Shown: positions 10,925 through 43,037, counted from the stretch's first letter. The stretch is DNA of 64,000 nucleotides from Gammaproteobacteria bacterium (GCA_030746435.1 JASLMV010000001.1:120170-184169); one strand, 5' to 3'. The notes: generated from the letters alone by a model not told the origin. Numbers and translations are program-made.

Positions 10925-13900
10925 ATGACCGAGCAACAGGACAAACCGTTGATGTCATCGCCTGGCAACCCGGATTCGGATTACGTCTTCGAAGCTACCG
11001 CTTCGTTTGCACAACAGCGCCTGTGGTTCCTGGACCAGCTCGAGCCGGGCAGCTCCGTTTATAACATCAGCTTCGCGATGCGCCTGCAGGGCGAACTCGA
11101 CCGCGGCGCATTACAGAGCGCTGTCGATACACTCGTTGCGCGTCATGAGTCCCTGCGTACGACTTTCGATACGGTGCACAAACAACCGGTACAGGTAATT
11201 GCGGAAGCGGCAAGCGTGCGCTTACAGGTCCACAATTGTGAAGGCGACAGTACCGAGGCCCGGGAAAAACGCCTGCGCGAGTTGGCGAACCAGCCCTTCG
11301 AGCTGCACCAGGGGCCGCTCCTGCGGGTCCATTTACTGGCAAACGGTGAAACTGAGCACCTGCTATTAATCGTTATCCACCACATCATTGCAGATGCGTG
11401 GTCGCTCGATGTGCTCTACCGGGAGCTGGTTATCGCTTACGAAGCAGCCCGCTCCGGAAAATCGCCGAACCTGGCGGACCTGCCGGTTCAGTACGCCGAC
11501 TACGCGGAATGGCAACAGGACTGGCTGAGCGGCGGCGAACTCGAGAAACAACTGGCGTACTGGCGTGAGCAACTCTCGAACGCGCCTGAGCTACTGGAGC
11601 TTCCGCTGGACCGCGCACGGCCACGCATACAAACGCACGCCGGCGCCACGCTGGAAAGACGACTCGGGGATTCGCTGGCCGAACAGGTCAGGCAACTCGC
11701 ACAGTCCCGGTCGTGCACGCTGTTTCATTTTTATCTCGCGGCATTCAGCGCATTGCTCGGCCGTTATGCCGCTACTGACGACGTAGTTGTTGGCACACCG
11801 ATCGCGGGCCGCCGGCGCACTGAACTCGAAGGCCTGATCGGTTTCTTCGTAAACACGCTGGGCATGCGCGCGGACCTCTCGGATGACCCCTCTTTTGGCA
11901 GGCTCCTGGAGCAATGTAAGCAAACCACGCTGGATGCCTTTGCACACCAGGAGCTGCCCTTCGAAAAACTGGTCGAAGAACTGCAGCCCGAACGTGCGAT
12001 GAGCCATTCACCCATCTTCCAGGTGATGTTCGTCCTGCACCACGCGGTCGGCAGCAGCCTGCCCTTCGGCAACCTCGATACCGAATCGCTGCTGCTCGAC
12101 TCGGGCACGGCGAAATTCGACCTGACGCTGTTCGTGACCGAAATGCAGGACGGTGTCTCGATACTCTTCGAATACAACACCGATTTGTTCGACGCTGCGA
12201 CGATAGAGCGGCTGCTGAACCACTTCGAAACGCTGCTGAAAGGCATCGTTGTGAGTCCGGATGTCCCGGTATCGAAGCTGGCATTGCTGGATGAAGCAGA
12301 AAGACAACATGTGCTGAACGACTTTAATGATTCAGCGATGCCTATTGCTGACCGCTTGGTACACCAACTCGTCGAAGACCAAGCCGAACAGCGGCCGGAC
12401 ACGCCGGCCGTCTGCTTCGGCGCAGCCTCTCTTTCTTATATAGAGCTGAACCAGCGTGCCAACCGCCTCGCCCGGGCACTTACCGCGGCCGGCGCCGGAC
12501 CGGGCAAGCTGGTAGCGATCTGCGCAGAAAGATCCGTCGAAATGGTCGTCGGTGTACTTGCTGTTCTCAAGGCAGGCAGCGCCTACGTGCCTGTCGACCC
12601 CCGTTACCCGGCAGAACGCATCCGCACCATGCTGGACGACAGCCGGGCACCGGTACTGTTAACGCAGTCGGCGCTCATTAGCGATCAGCCTGAACACTCG
12701 GCAAGGGTCATCGAACTCGATACCTTCGACTGGACGTCAGGTGATGATTCAAACCTCGACGTACAGGGCGAGTCGGTGTACGCCATCTACACGTCCGGTT
12801 CCACAGGTAAACCCAAAGGTGTGGAACTCACGCAGATGGGCCTTTCGAACCTGATCCAGTGGCAGTCGGCCCAACCGGGGCTGGATACACCTGCCCGCAC
12901 GCTGCAGTTCGCAAGCTTAAGTTTCGATGTCAGCTTCCAGGAACTTTTTACAACCTGGGCCCAGGGCGGCACGCTGGTACTGGTCACAGAAGACGAGCGC
13001 CACGATCTTAATGGTCTTGCGAAGTTCATCGCCCGCGACGGCATCGAACGCGTGTACTTACCCTTTGCAGCATTACAACCGCTTGCAGAAACAATCGCGG
13101 CGGATAACGGACTCTCGTTTGCAATTAAGGACGTGATCGTTGCCGGCGAGCAACTACAGATTACGCCGAGCGTGCGGGCGATGTTCGAGACGCTTGGCAA
13201 TGCACGGCTGCACAACCAGTACGGACCGTCCGAGACCCATGTGGTGACCGCCTACACTCTTGCAGGCAAGCCCGCTGAATGGATGGCCCTGCCGCCTATA
13301 GGCACGCCGGTAACCAATACCTGGGCGTATGCACTGGATAGAAACAAACAACCGGTTCCCGTCGGTGTGCCGGGCGAGCTGCATCTCAACGGCGTGCAGC
13401 TCGCAAAGGGATATCTCAACCGACCTGAATTAACGGCGGAAAGGTTTATTCCCAACCCCTTCGGCCCGGGCAGACTCTATTGCACCGGCGACCTGGTCCG
13501 TTATCTTGCAGACGGCAACCTCGAGTACCTCGGCCGCACCGATGACCAGGTCAAATGGCGGGGTTTCCGGATCGAGCCCGGCGAGATAGAAACCGCACTG
13601 GCCAACCACGCGAACGTGCAACAGGCCGCGGTACTCCTGCGCGAGGACACGCCGGGCGACAAGCGCCTGGTCGCTTATGTCGTCGGCGACGAACCTGATA
13701 CCGAGGCGCTGCGCTTACATCTCAAGGAACGTTTACCCGACTACATGGTGCCCTCGGTCATCCTGATCCTCGATGCCCTGCCGCTCACGCCCAGCGGCAA
13801 GGTTGCGCGGCGGAGTTTACCCGTACCCGACTACGCCGATGCCGCACAGGCCTATGTTGCCCCGCGCACACCGGTCGAGGAAGCGCTTGTGCAGATCTGG

Positions 13901-16900
13901 GCCGATATCCTCAACGTATCGCAGGTCGGCATCCACAACGACTTCTTCGCGCTCGGAGGTCACTCACTGCTGGCCACGCAACTCATCTCACGGGTGCGCG
14001 ACACGCTGAATATAGAAGTACCGCTCATAACACTCTTTAATTATCCGAACGTCAGTGAGTTTGCGCACGCTGTAGACAATGAAGGCGCTGCAGATATCGA
14101 TGCCGCAATAGCAGCCTGCGATCGCGACAGGCCGGTTCCGCTGTCTTTCGCCCAGCAACGCCTGTGGTTCCTGGACCAACTCGACCCCGGTAACCCGGCC
14201 TATAACTTCCCCGTCGCAGTAGAACTGAACGGTGAGCCGGACATCGATGCGTTGCAGGCGGCGCTGGCTGAACTCATGGCACGCCATGAAACCCTGCGCA
14301 CGGTCTTCGCAGACGCCGAAACCGGGGCCGAGCAGGTCATCAGGACTGCCGGGACTATCGATCTCGAGCAAAGTGACCTGAGTTCCGCGAGCCGCGACGA
14401 TGTGCTCGCCGAACTCACGCGCCTGTCGCAACTCCCCTTTAACCTGCAGGAAGGTCCGCTGCTGCGCGCACACCTGCTAAGGAGTTCCGCGAACCAGCAT
14501 TACCTCCTGCTGGTTTGCCACCACATCATCTCGGACGGCTGGTCGCTGAATATTCTTCTGAATGAACTGGCCGCCTGTTATCGAGGGCAGGGATCGCAAC
14601 TGCCCGCCATGGATATCCAGTACGCAGACTACGCGGTCTGGCAACACAACTGGCTCGGCGGCGAGGAGCTGAACCGCCAGGTCGAGTACTGGCGCGAACA
14701 GCTCGCCGATGCGCCGACGGTACTCGAGCTGCCGACCGACCGGCCACGCCCGCCGGAACAAAGTTACCACGGTGACAGCGTGCTGACCTGGCTGCGACCG
14801 GACCTGCACGACAGCCTGAAAAAGCTTGCCGCTGACGAGAACTGCACGTTGTTCATGGTTTTGCTCGCGGCTTTCGATACGCTGCTCGCAACCTATGGTT
14901 CGACAGAGCATATCGTCGTCGGCACACCCATAGCAGGCCGCAGGCGCACCGAACTCGAGGGCCTGATCGGGTTCCTGAGCAATACGCTGGCTATTCCTGC
15001 CAACCTCGAAAACGATCCCGACTTCCGCACCCTGTTGCAACAGGTTAAGGAAACCACGCTCGGCGCATATGCACACCAGGAACTACCGTTCGAGAAACTC
15101 GTGGAAGAGTTGCAACCCGAACGCGCGATGAGTCACTCGCCTGTTTTCCAGGTGATGTTCGTTTACCAGAACACGCCGCCGCTGAATACGGACTTTGGTG
15201 CTGTCTCTGCCCGCCCGGTCGGTTTCGAAATGGGTATTGCCAAGTTCGACCTGTTGCTCGAAATGGCGGAGTCGGATGAAGGCTTACGCGCGGGACTGCA
15301 GTACAACACGGACCTGTTTGACGGAGCGACGATCGAGCGGCTGCTGGACCACTTCGAGACCTTGCTTGCCGGGATCGTGGCGAGTCCGGACGTGCCGGTG
15401 TCGCAGCTGAGGCTGCTGGATGAAGTAGAAAGACAACATGTGCTGAAAGACTTTAATAAGAGTGCCATGGACGTGTCTGACCGCTTGGCCCATGAACTCG
15501 TAGAAGATATCGCCGCCCAGCAGCCGGACGCCGCTGCCGTCTGCTTCGGTGCAGTCACTCTTTTATATAAAGAGCTGAACGAGCGGGCCAACCGCCTCGC
15601 CCGGGCGCTCACCGCCGCCGGTGCAGGTCCGGGCAAGCTCGTGGCAATCTGTGCCGAGCGCGGTATCGAGACGGTGGTCGGGGTGCTGGCCGTGCTCAAG
15701 GCAGGCAGTGCCTACGTGCCCGTCGATCCCCGCTACCCTGCCGGGCGCATCCGGACCATGCTCGATGACTGCAAGGCACCGGTTTTACTGACCCAGTCAG
15801 CGCTGGTGAGCGAGCTTCCCGACCCTGCAGCCGAGCTCATCGAGCTCGATGCCTTCGACTGGGCATCCGGTGACGGCTCGAACCTCGATGTACAGGGCGA
15901 GTCGGTGTATGCGATCTACACCTCGGGGTCGACAGGTAAGCCGAAGGGCGTGGAGTTAACCCACGCCGGGCTGAGCAACCTGATCCAGTGGCAGGCAAGC
16001 CAGCCGGGACTGGATAGGCCGGCCCGCACGCTGCAGTTTGCATCATTAAGCTTCGATGTCTCGTTCCAGGAGCTCTTCACCACCTGGGCCGGCGGTGGCA
16101 CGCTGGTACTGGTTAGCGAAGACGAACGCCGCGATCTTGCAGGTCTGGCGAAGTTCATCGCTGCCGATGGCATCGAGCGTGTGTATTTACCCTTCGCAGC
16201 ACTGCAGCCACTGGCGGATGCCGTGGTGAACGAACCGGGGCTTAACTTCAGGGTGCGCGACGTGATCGTCGCCGGTGAGCAGTTACAGGTCACACCTGCC
16301 GTAAAAGCGATGTTCGAAACCCTGGGTGATGCGCGGCTGCACAACCAGTACGGCCCGTCCGAGACCCACGTGGTCACGGCCTATACCCTTGCAGGTCCGC
16401 CGGACAGCTGGCCGGCCCTGCCCCCGATCGGTACACCGGTTGCGAACACGCAGGTGTATGTACTGGATGCGAACTTAGAACCGGTCCCCGTGGGCGTGCC
16501 CGGTGAGCTTTACCTTGGTGGTGTGCAGGTGGCGAAAGGCTACGTGGGCAGACCTGAGCTTACCGTCGAGCGCTTCCTTGCAGACCCCTTTAACAAGGGT
16601 CGGGTGTACCGCACCGGCGACCGGGTCCGCTTTTTGCCCGACGGCACACTTGAGTACCTCGGGCGCACCGATGACCAGGTCAAGTGGCGGGGCTTCAGGA
16701 TCGAGCCCGGCGAGATCGAAACAGCATTGGCCGATCACGCCAGTGTCAGACAGGCGGCGGTGTTAATCAGGGAAGATAACCCCGGTGACAAGCGCCTGGT
16801 CGCCTACGTGGTGGGTGATGACCCGGATGCGGAAGCACTCAGGTTACATCTTAAAGAGCGCCTGCCCGATTACATGGTGCCGCAGGCTTTTGTTGTGCTG

Positions 16901-17280
16901 GATGCATTACCGCTCACGCCTTCGGGCAAGGTCGCGCGCCGCAGTTTACCGGTACCCGACTACGCCGATGCGGCAGATGCCTACGTCGCACCCCGCACCC
17001 CGGTCGAGGAAGCGCTCGTTACGATCTGGGCTGAGGTGCTCAACGTCGAACGCGTCGGTATCCACGATGACTTTTTTGCATTGGGCGGGCACTCGTTGCT
17101 GGCTACCCAGCTTATATCGCGGGTGCGCGACACGCTGAACACCGAACTTGCGCTGAAGTACATCTTCCGGAATACAACACCAGAGACTTTAGCCGCAGCA
17201 ATCGAAAGCCTGCAGATAGCCGGCTCAATGACGACAGCAGCACCCGCCGGTGATGCCGACGACAGGGAGGAGTTTCAGAT

Positions 17281-17284
<4 letters not shown>
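10925..17284 (+). CDS. Nonribosomal peptide synthetase, two modules
   Basis: A 2119-residue NRPS with domain order C-A-T-C-A-T and no epimerase or release domain. It receives the chain from the upstream synthetase and hands it to the six-module one. Condensation motifs are HHIIADA (11378-11398, residue 152 on) and HHIISDG (14519-14539, residue 1199 on); carrier serines are at residues 1014 and 2057. Both A domains have the same proline-type pocket with Gln at 322. The first 25 or so residues before SFAQQRLWF are short and polar with no recognised docking fold. No strong ribosome site precedes the ATG, so translation may depend on ribosomes finishing the upstream gene. Its stop overlaps the next start as ATGA. 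Confidence 0.97.
11000..14080 (+). other. NRPS2 module 1 (C-A-T), proline-type (Gln322)
   Basis: LCL condensation domain whose motif ends in Ala (HHIIADA) rather than Gly. Pocket residues read DVQYIAQVVK: proline-like but with Gln in place of His at position 322. Carrier serine codon at 13964. Proline or a proline analogue is the best guess; the changed residue keeps the exact substrate open. Confidence 0.75.
14130..17200 (+). other. NRPS2 module 2 (C-A-T), proline-type (Gln322)
   Basis: LCL condensation domain with HHIISDG at 14519. Pocket residues DVQYIAQVVK, identical to the preceding module. From about 15301 the DNA becomes nearly identical to module 3 of the next gene (from 26418). Carrier serine codon at 17093. 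The protein ends about 60 residues later with no release domain. Confidence 0.77.
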
Positions 17285-37829
<20,545 letters not shown>

Positions 37830-37833
<4 letters not shown>

Positions 37834-38681
37834 GGGCTGGCCGTCGAGCTACCGACAGAGCGATCGAGTATTTCAACAACCTGGCCCAGTGCCGGATCTT
37901 CCATCAGGTCCAGGTGTTCAACTGCCTGTGGAATACTGACCAGCGTTGCGCCCCCGTTCATCATGTATTGCCACGATTCAATCCAGGCACTTTTCTGCTC
38001 GTCGGTCAACGCTGCATAAATGAGCGTACCGTGGCAATCGAAGGGCTCATAGGCGTATGTCTGAATAACGGGCCGCAGGCACTTGATCAGTGCAAACCAG
38101 CGCAGCCCCTCCGGCAATCTCTTGTCCAGGGCTCGATAGAGTCTGGTCAGGAACTTGTCACGGTATTTTTTTACGCGTGCGGCCTGCGCACCAAACAGGT
38201 GGCAAAGATTGGCATTCAGTGTTTGTAAACGATTCTCGGATTCGATCAGGGCAGTCCAGTAACGCGAGACCCTGCGCTGATTTTTGGCCTGGCTACGGGC
38301 CTGCGCCTGTTCGGCGAGGCCGCCGATTGCAACCGTTGGCTCGACGAGTACCAGGTGACCGACCTCTTCTCCGGCGGCCTGCAACTGCCGGGTCATTTCG
38401 AATGCGATCATGCCGCCCGCCGAATAACCGCAGATATGGTAAGGCCCGCTCGGCTGCACCGACTTTACGGCATCGATATAAACAGCCGCGTACTGCTCAA
38501 TGGTCGAGGGCAATTCAAGGCACTTGCGGCCCAGATCCGGGTGATAAAGCAAACTGACGCCGTACAAAGGCCGGTCTGCACGAATACGAAAAGCAATCTG
38601 CAGCGGTTCTCCGTGCACACAAAATAAGGGCGGTTTATCGCCCCTGGTCCGGATTGGCATTAGCGCCTGATTTTGAGACAT
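37830..38681 (-). CDS. Stand-alone thioesterase, likely NRPS release or editing enzyme
   Basis: A 283-residue alpha/beta-hydrolase of the NRPS thioesterase family. It shows the family order: CVHGEP oxyanion region (residues 21-27), nucleophile in GYSAGG (Ser87), and a late catalytic His in AVEHLDL (His256). The acid residue was not fixed. I chose the ATG at 38681 because homology begins just after it; the frame extends upstream but that part looks like a non-protein shadow. The gene is convergent with the six-module NRPS and the two stop codons share TTAA (37830-37833). Since the last NRPS module lacks a thioesterase, this enzyme may release the peptide in trans. It could instead be a type II editing thioesterase. 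Confidence 0.9.
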
Positions 38682-38829
38682 GCGGTATTTCCAGCATTCC
38701 TGCTGCGCTCTGCAAAGCGCCGGTCGAGACGATACTACCCAATCACTATATGGGCAACAATGCCACTCAGGAAAAAGAAGCTGCTTTAGTGGACAATAAA
38801 AAGGCGGCAACAAAGCAAGGAGCAAGCAC

Positions 38830-39978
38830 GTGCCGAAAACCACAAGCAAACTACCGGACACGGGCACAACGATATTTACGATTATGTCGAACATGGCACA
38901 CGATCATGATGCGCTGAATCTTTCGCAGGGCTTCCCCGACTTTTCCGCGCCGGCAGAACTGCTGGAGCTTATTAACCAGCATATGCTGACCGGCCACAAT
39001 CAATATGCACCGATGCCCGGTTTGCCGAAGCTGCGCGAACAGATTGCGATAAAGATCAGGGACATTTACGGACGGAGCATGAGCCCCGAAACGGAAATCA
39101 CCGTGACCTCGGGCGGGACCGAAGCGTTGTTCAGTGCGATCGAGGCTTTCGTGCATCCGGGAGATGAAGTCATCGTGTTCGACCCGGCCTATGACTCCTA
39201 CGACCCCGCAGTACGGCTGGCCGGCGGCCACGCGATACATCTGCCCCTGGTTGCCCCCGGTTTTTCGGTTGACTGGGACCGGGTCGCGCATGCCGTTTCA
39301 TCCAAAACGCGCATGATAGTGCTCAATACGCCGCACAACCCCACCGGCGCCGTATTGAGCGGCGCGGACATGACAGCGCTGGCCGAAATCGTTCGCGACA
39401 CGGATATTATCTTGCTAGGCGATGAGGTCTATGAACACATAATTTTCGACTACCGGCGGCACGAATCGCTGCATTACCATCCCGAACTTGTCGACCGGAG
39501 CCTGATCGTCTCGTCCTTCGGCAAGACCTATCATGCGACCGGCTGGAAGATCGGCTACTGCGTCGCCCCCGAACCGCTGATGCTCGAATTCCGCCGGGTA
39601 CACCAGTTCGTGCAATTCTGCGTTGTTACACCAATGCAGTTCGGCCTGGCAGATTACATGGAAAGCAGCCCCGAACATTGTCACCAGCTTGCAGACTTCT
39701 ACCAGGAAAAACGTGACCACTTCGCCCGGCTGCTCGACGGCTCACGCTTCCGGCTGACCCCGTCCGCCGGGACCTATTTCCAGCTGGCCGACTACAGTGA
39801 GATATCCGCCGATGCAGATATCGAATTCACGCGGTGGATGACCACGGAGAAAGGCGTCGCAACCATACCTGTTTCGGTATTCTATGAGTCCCCGCCGGAG
39901 CAGCAGTACATTCGCTTCTGTTTCGCCAAGAATGAAAACACACTGGAACAGGCTGCAGAATTACTGTGCGCGATCTGA
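38830..39978 (+). CDS. Methionine-type aminotransferase (YbdL-like, PLP-dependent)
   Basis: A 382-residue class I/II PLP aminotransferase very similar along its length to E. coli YbdL, which transaminates methionine and aromatic or other amino acids with 2-oxo acids. Visible family motifs: LNLSQGFPDF near residue 30, NQYAPMPG, NTPHNPTG, DEVYEH, and the PLP lysine in SSFGKTYHATGWK (Lys232). The start is GTG at 38830, supported by AAGGAG at 38817-38822. The omega-amidase gene overlaps its end by 13 bases. The YbdL-YafV type pairing suggests salvage of 4-methylthio-2-oxobutyrate by glutamine transamination. A role in making an NRPS precursor is possible but unsupported. Confidence 0.92.
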   Translation: MPKTTSKLPDTGTTIFTIMSNMAHDHDALNLSQGFPDFSAPAELLELINQHMLTGHNQYAPMPGLPKLREQIAIKIRDIYGRSMSPETEITVTSGGTEALFSAIEAFVHPGDEVIVFDPAYDSYDPAVRLAGGHAIHLPLVAPGFSVDWDRVAHAVSSKTRMIVLNTPHNPTGAVLSGADMTALAEIVRDTDIILLGDEVYEHIIFDYRRHESLHYHPELVDRSLIVSSFGKTYHATGWKIGYCVAPEPLMLEFRRVHQFVQFCVVTPMQFGLADYMESSPEHCHQLADFYQEKRDHFARLLDGSRFRLTPSAGTYFQLADYSEISADADIEFTRWMTTEKGVATIPVSVFYESPPEQQYIRFCFAKNENTLEQAAELLCAI

Positions 39979-40757
39979 GGCTCACACTCTTACAGGCCAA
40001 CCTGCACTGGCAGGATCCGCCGGCCAATCGCGAAATGTTCGGCGAGCAGATTGCCGCGCATGCAGATCATTCGGACCTGATCGTATTGCCGGAAACGTTC
40101 ACGACCGGTTTTACGATGGACGCCGTGGGTAACTGTGAGGAACCGGATGGCAAATCGACCCGGTGGCTGCAGGATATGGCCAACCGATACGACACGGCAC
40201 TCTGCGGCAGCCTGGTCATCCACGATGGCCGCCACTACCGCAACCGGCTGATCTGGACACAACCGGGACAGGAACCGCAAAGCTATGACAAGCGCCACCT
40301 GTTCTGCATCGGTGGCGAACAGGAAAACTACACGCCCGGTAAACAGCGACTGGTCGTCGCACTCGGTGACTGGCGTATTTGTCCACTGATCTGCTACGAC
40401 CTGCGCTTTCCGGTCTGGAGCCGGTGTAACAACGATTACGACCTGCTGATCTACGTAGCTAACTGGCCCACCGCGCGGCGCTCGGCATGGCTCAGCCTGC
40501 TCCCCGCCCGCGCGATTGAAAACCTCTGTTATGTCGCGGGGATAAACCGAATCGGGACCGACGGTAACGGCGTACACAATTCCGGCGACAGCATGATCGT
40601 CGATTACCTGGCGACGACCCTCGCCAAGGCGGGCGACACTGAAGCTGCCGTCAGCGCGGAACTGAGCCTCGACAAACTCGAACACTACCGGAAAAAATTT
40701 CCCGCATGGAAAGATGCGGACAGTTTCTCCCTGTCGGACAACGGACTTAACAGGTGA
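39966..40757 (+). CDS. Omega-amidase, nitrilase superfamily (YafV-like)
   Basis: A 263-residue carbon-nitrogen hydrolase with the Glu-Lys-Cys triad: Glu43 in LPETFTTGF, Lys109 in YDKRHLF and Cys143 in ICYDLRFP. The close match to YafV and mammalian Nit2 suggests it hydrolyses 2-oxoglutaramate or 2-oxosuccinamate, pulling the preceding glutamine-type transamination forward. The GTG start at 39966 lies inside the aminotransferase gene. Its stop overlaps the MFS start (TGATG-type overlap at 40755-40759), so three genes form one translation-coupled unit. Confidence 0.9.
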   Translation: MRDLRLTLLQANLHWQDPPANREMFGEQIAAHADHSDLIVLPETFTTGFTMDAVGNCEEPDGKSTRWLQDMANRYDTALCGSLVIHDGRHYRNRLIWTQPGQEPQSYDKRHLFCIGGEQENYTPGKQRLVVALGDWRICPLICYDLRFPVWSRCNNDYDLLIYVANWPTARRSAWLSLLPARAIENLCYVAGINRIGTDGNGVHNSGDSMIVDYLATTLAKAGDTEAAVSAELSLDKLEHYRKKFPAWKDADSFSLSDNGLNR

Positions 40758-42007
40758 TGAACGAGAATCGCCGCACCATGCGAGCGCTGCTTACTATCGT
40801 ATTTATCAGCGCCATTCCGACCACCCTCATCCTGCCGATGGTACCCAGCCTCGGCACACAGTTCGGGGTAAGCCCTGCAGAACTTGGGTTCCTCGTCGGC
40901 ATTTACCCGCTTATGAGCATGCTGGCATCGCCGTTCTGGGGAAAACTGAGCGATCGTTACGGGCGTAAACCTATACTTATCTGCACGCTTGCGGGCGGCG
41001 CGCTGGCTTTCCTGGTATTCGCGCTGAGCAGCTCATGGGTAGGCCTCTTTATAGGCCGCGCGATGCAGGGCCTGGCCGGCACCCCGCGCGGCATCGGTTT
41101 CGCAGCCGCCAGCGATATGGCCGGGGACAGCGAGAAGTCCTCGGGCATGGGCCGCATCGCGGCGGCCATGGCTGTTGCATTCACAGTGGGCCCGCTGATA
41201 GGCGGGCTGTTTATGGGCGAAAACCCCGACAGCTGGATTGGCCAGTTGCGAGCCTCTGTCGGCCTGCCGGGCGCGGGCTTTAACCACGTGATCCCCTCTT
41301 TAGCCGGAGTGACTTTGAACCTGATCGGTATAGGCGTTGTCGTCACTGGTTTCAAGGAAACCCTGGTACAGACTGAAGCGAAAACCCATTCCGAAAAAGC
41401 TGAAACTGAAACGCACAGTTTCGGCGAAGCTATTTTTCATGTCAGCGTGCTGCTGGCTATCGCGTTCTTTTTACTCTCGGGATTTATCCAAAACAGCCTG
41501 ATGTTTTCCTTTACGTTATGGGCCGACCTGACGCTGGGCTGGACGGCACAGCTGATCGCCTGGTCCGGGGCATTTATCGGGGTCGGTTTCGCGATCGGCA
41601 GCGGCCTGGTTCTGCGGCCGCTGGTTCGCCGTATCGGGCAGGAAAAAACGGTGCTAACGGGGGCGCTGATAGATGCCTCCGGGCTGGTAATTTTTTTAGT
41701 TTTCCAGGCGACGCCGCTGATTGCACTGCTGGGCCTGACGGTCGCGTCACTGGGCGGGTCACTATGGTCCACCACTATCCTCGGGCTAATGTCACGGCAG
41801 ATTGACCCTGCGGACCAGGGTCTGGCGCTGGGCGTTGCAAACGGTGCCGCGTTGCTTGGCAGGGTTATGGGTCCGGCTTTCGCGGGGCTTATGGCGGGCA
41901 GCGTAGATCCCGGCGCGCCGTTCATGATCATACTTGGCTGCGTACTGATGGCCGTTGTGCGCGGCGCTACGCTCGTCCGCGCACACGCAAAGAAGTATCC
42001 CGGCTAG
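40757..42007 (+). CDS. MFS transporter, DHA1 drug/metabolite exporter type
   Basis: A 416-residue protein with about 12 predicted membrane segments and an MFS motif A between TM2 and TM3 (GKLSDRYGRKP), as in TetA-like proton antiporters of the inner membrane. The ATG at 40757 overlaps the omega-amidase stop; a GTG one codon upstream is also possible. The loop between TM6 and TM7 is charged and Glu/Thr/His-rich (QTEAKTHSEKAETETHS). The substrate is unknown. Export of the NRPS product or of a transamination product are both only possibilities from context. Its stop shares CTAG (42004-42007) with the convergent hydrolase. Confidence 0.9.
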   Translation: MNENRRTMRALLTIVFISAIPTTLILPMVPSLGTQFGVSPAELGFLVGIYPLMSMLASPFWGKLSDRYGRKPILICTLAGGALAFLVFALSSSWVGLFIGRAMQGLAGTPRGIGFAAASDMAGDSEKSSGMGRIAAAMAVAFTVGPLIGGLFMGENPDSWIGQLRASVGLPGAGFNHVIPSLAGVTLNLIGIGVVVTGFKETLVQTEAKTHSEKAETETHSFGEAIFHVSVLLAIAFFLLSGFIQNSLMFSFTLWADLTLGWTAQLIAWSGAFIGVGFAIGSGLVLRPLVRRIGQEKTVLTGALIDASGLVIFLVFQATPLIALLGLTVASLGGSLWSTTILGLMSRQIDPADQGLALGVANGAALLGRVMGPAFAGLMAGSVDPGAPFMIILGCVLMAVVRGATLVRAHAKKYPG

Positions 42008-43032
42008 CGCAGTTCGAGCGTTGCCCGTTTGTTCGTAAGCTCGCCGATTTCGCCACTGCCGAGAAAAGCCATCGCTGCCTCATCCGATTTTATATAAGCA
42101 TCGAGAAATGCTGTGGTCACACCATTACTGATGTTGAGCGCATCGAAGTCGGGTGGGCCCGAGCCCGGAATATCCTCACGGCAAATAACACCGCCGAAGT
42201 AATGGTTCGACCCGTCCATATATAAGTAGTGGCGCGGCTGGTCGTGCCGTTCGGCAGTGACCGGCAAATACCAGGCACTCTTGCTCTTAACCCCGTCCCG
42301 GGCACCGGTAGTGCTGAAATCGTCAGAACCCGTCACAATCAGCGTCGGCACCCGCGCCAGGCGCCAGGGTTCCTCAGGCATGATCCGGTTATTACTTGGT
42401 TCGCTGATCAGTATCAGGATCTCGAAGCGATCTTCGTCCGAGGAAAGCGTGAAGTTGTCTACCGGGTTAGTCATCGATACCCCGTTCAATGTCATCGCCG
42501 TACCGGCGCCCATCGAATGACCCGCCGCAATCAACCTTCCGGCATCGATTTTTCCGGCCAGGGCCGGCACTTTGTTTTCCAGTTTGTCGAGCGATGCGAG
42601 GATGAACTGGATGTCCCTGGGTCGGCTGGTGACGACCTTGTTCATGATGGCCAGCGTTACGCCCTTCATCGTGAAGCCGAGATCGCGGGAGTCCATGTGG
42701 GTCGGTTGCAGCACCACGTAACCGTGGGAAGCCCAGTGGTCCGCGAAGCCCGCATAAAGACCAGGGGAGCAGCCGTTACCGTGCGAAAACATGATGAGCG
42801 GATACGGTCCGCCGGTGGACGGGAAAACAGCCCGAACGCGTAGTTCTTTGTTGAATTCGTCAAAATTCAGTGTGGTCTGCTCAACGACAGTAACGTCCAG
42901 CGGACCACGCTCGGTTCGGTAGGCATTGCGGATGTCTGTTTCCGATCTGTGTCCCGGTGACGTGCAGGACGTAATAAAGACAGCGCCGACAGCGGCCAGC
43001 GCTATACACAGCAGCCTGGAGGGTATATGCAT
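42004..43032 (-). CDS. Predicted lipoprotein alpha/beta-hydrolase
   Basis: A 342-residue hydrolase of the dienelactone hydrolase/PAF-acetylhydrolase-like type. The N-terminus is a lipoprotein signal with lipobox ITSC (Cys23), so it is probably anchored in the outer or inner membrane facing the periplasm. The oxyanion region is FSHGNG, the nucleophile lies in GHSMGAG, and a late His is in SNHYFGG. The substrate is not known. I chose the ATG at 43032, five bases after the stop of the DUF1761 gene, because the signal peptide starts there. It is paralogous to the hydrolase at 47510-48457. Confidence 0.85.
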   Translation of the reverse strand: MHIPSRLLCIALAAVGAVFITSCTSPGHRSETDIRNAYRTERGPLDVTVVEQTTLNFDEFNKELRVRAVFPSTGGPYPLIMFSHGNGCSPGLYAGFADHWASHGYVVLQPTHMDSRDLGFTMKGVTLAIMNKVVTSRPRDIQFILASLDKLENKVPALAGKIDAGRLIAAGHSMGAGTAMTLNGVSMTNPVDNFTLSSDEDRFEILILISEPSNNRIMPEEPWRLARVPTLIVTGSDDFSTTGARDGVKSKSAWYLPVTAERHDQPRHYLYMDGSNHYFGGVICREDIPGSGPPDFDALNISNGVTTAFLDAYIKSDEAAMAFLGSGEIGELTNKRATLELR

Positions 43033-43037
43033 CGACC

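Noticed and set aside
38682-38894. N-terminal hydrophobic extension of the thioesterase
   Set aside because: The extra 71 residues include a TM-like stretch but precede the family start, overlap the divergent aminotransferase start and ribosome site, and show no conserved pattern.
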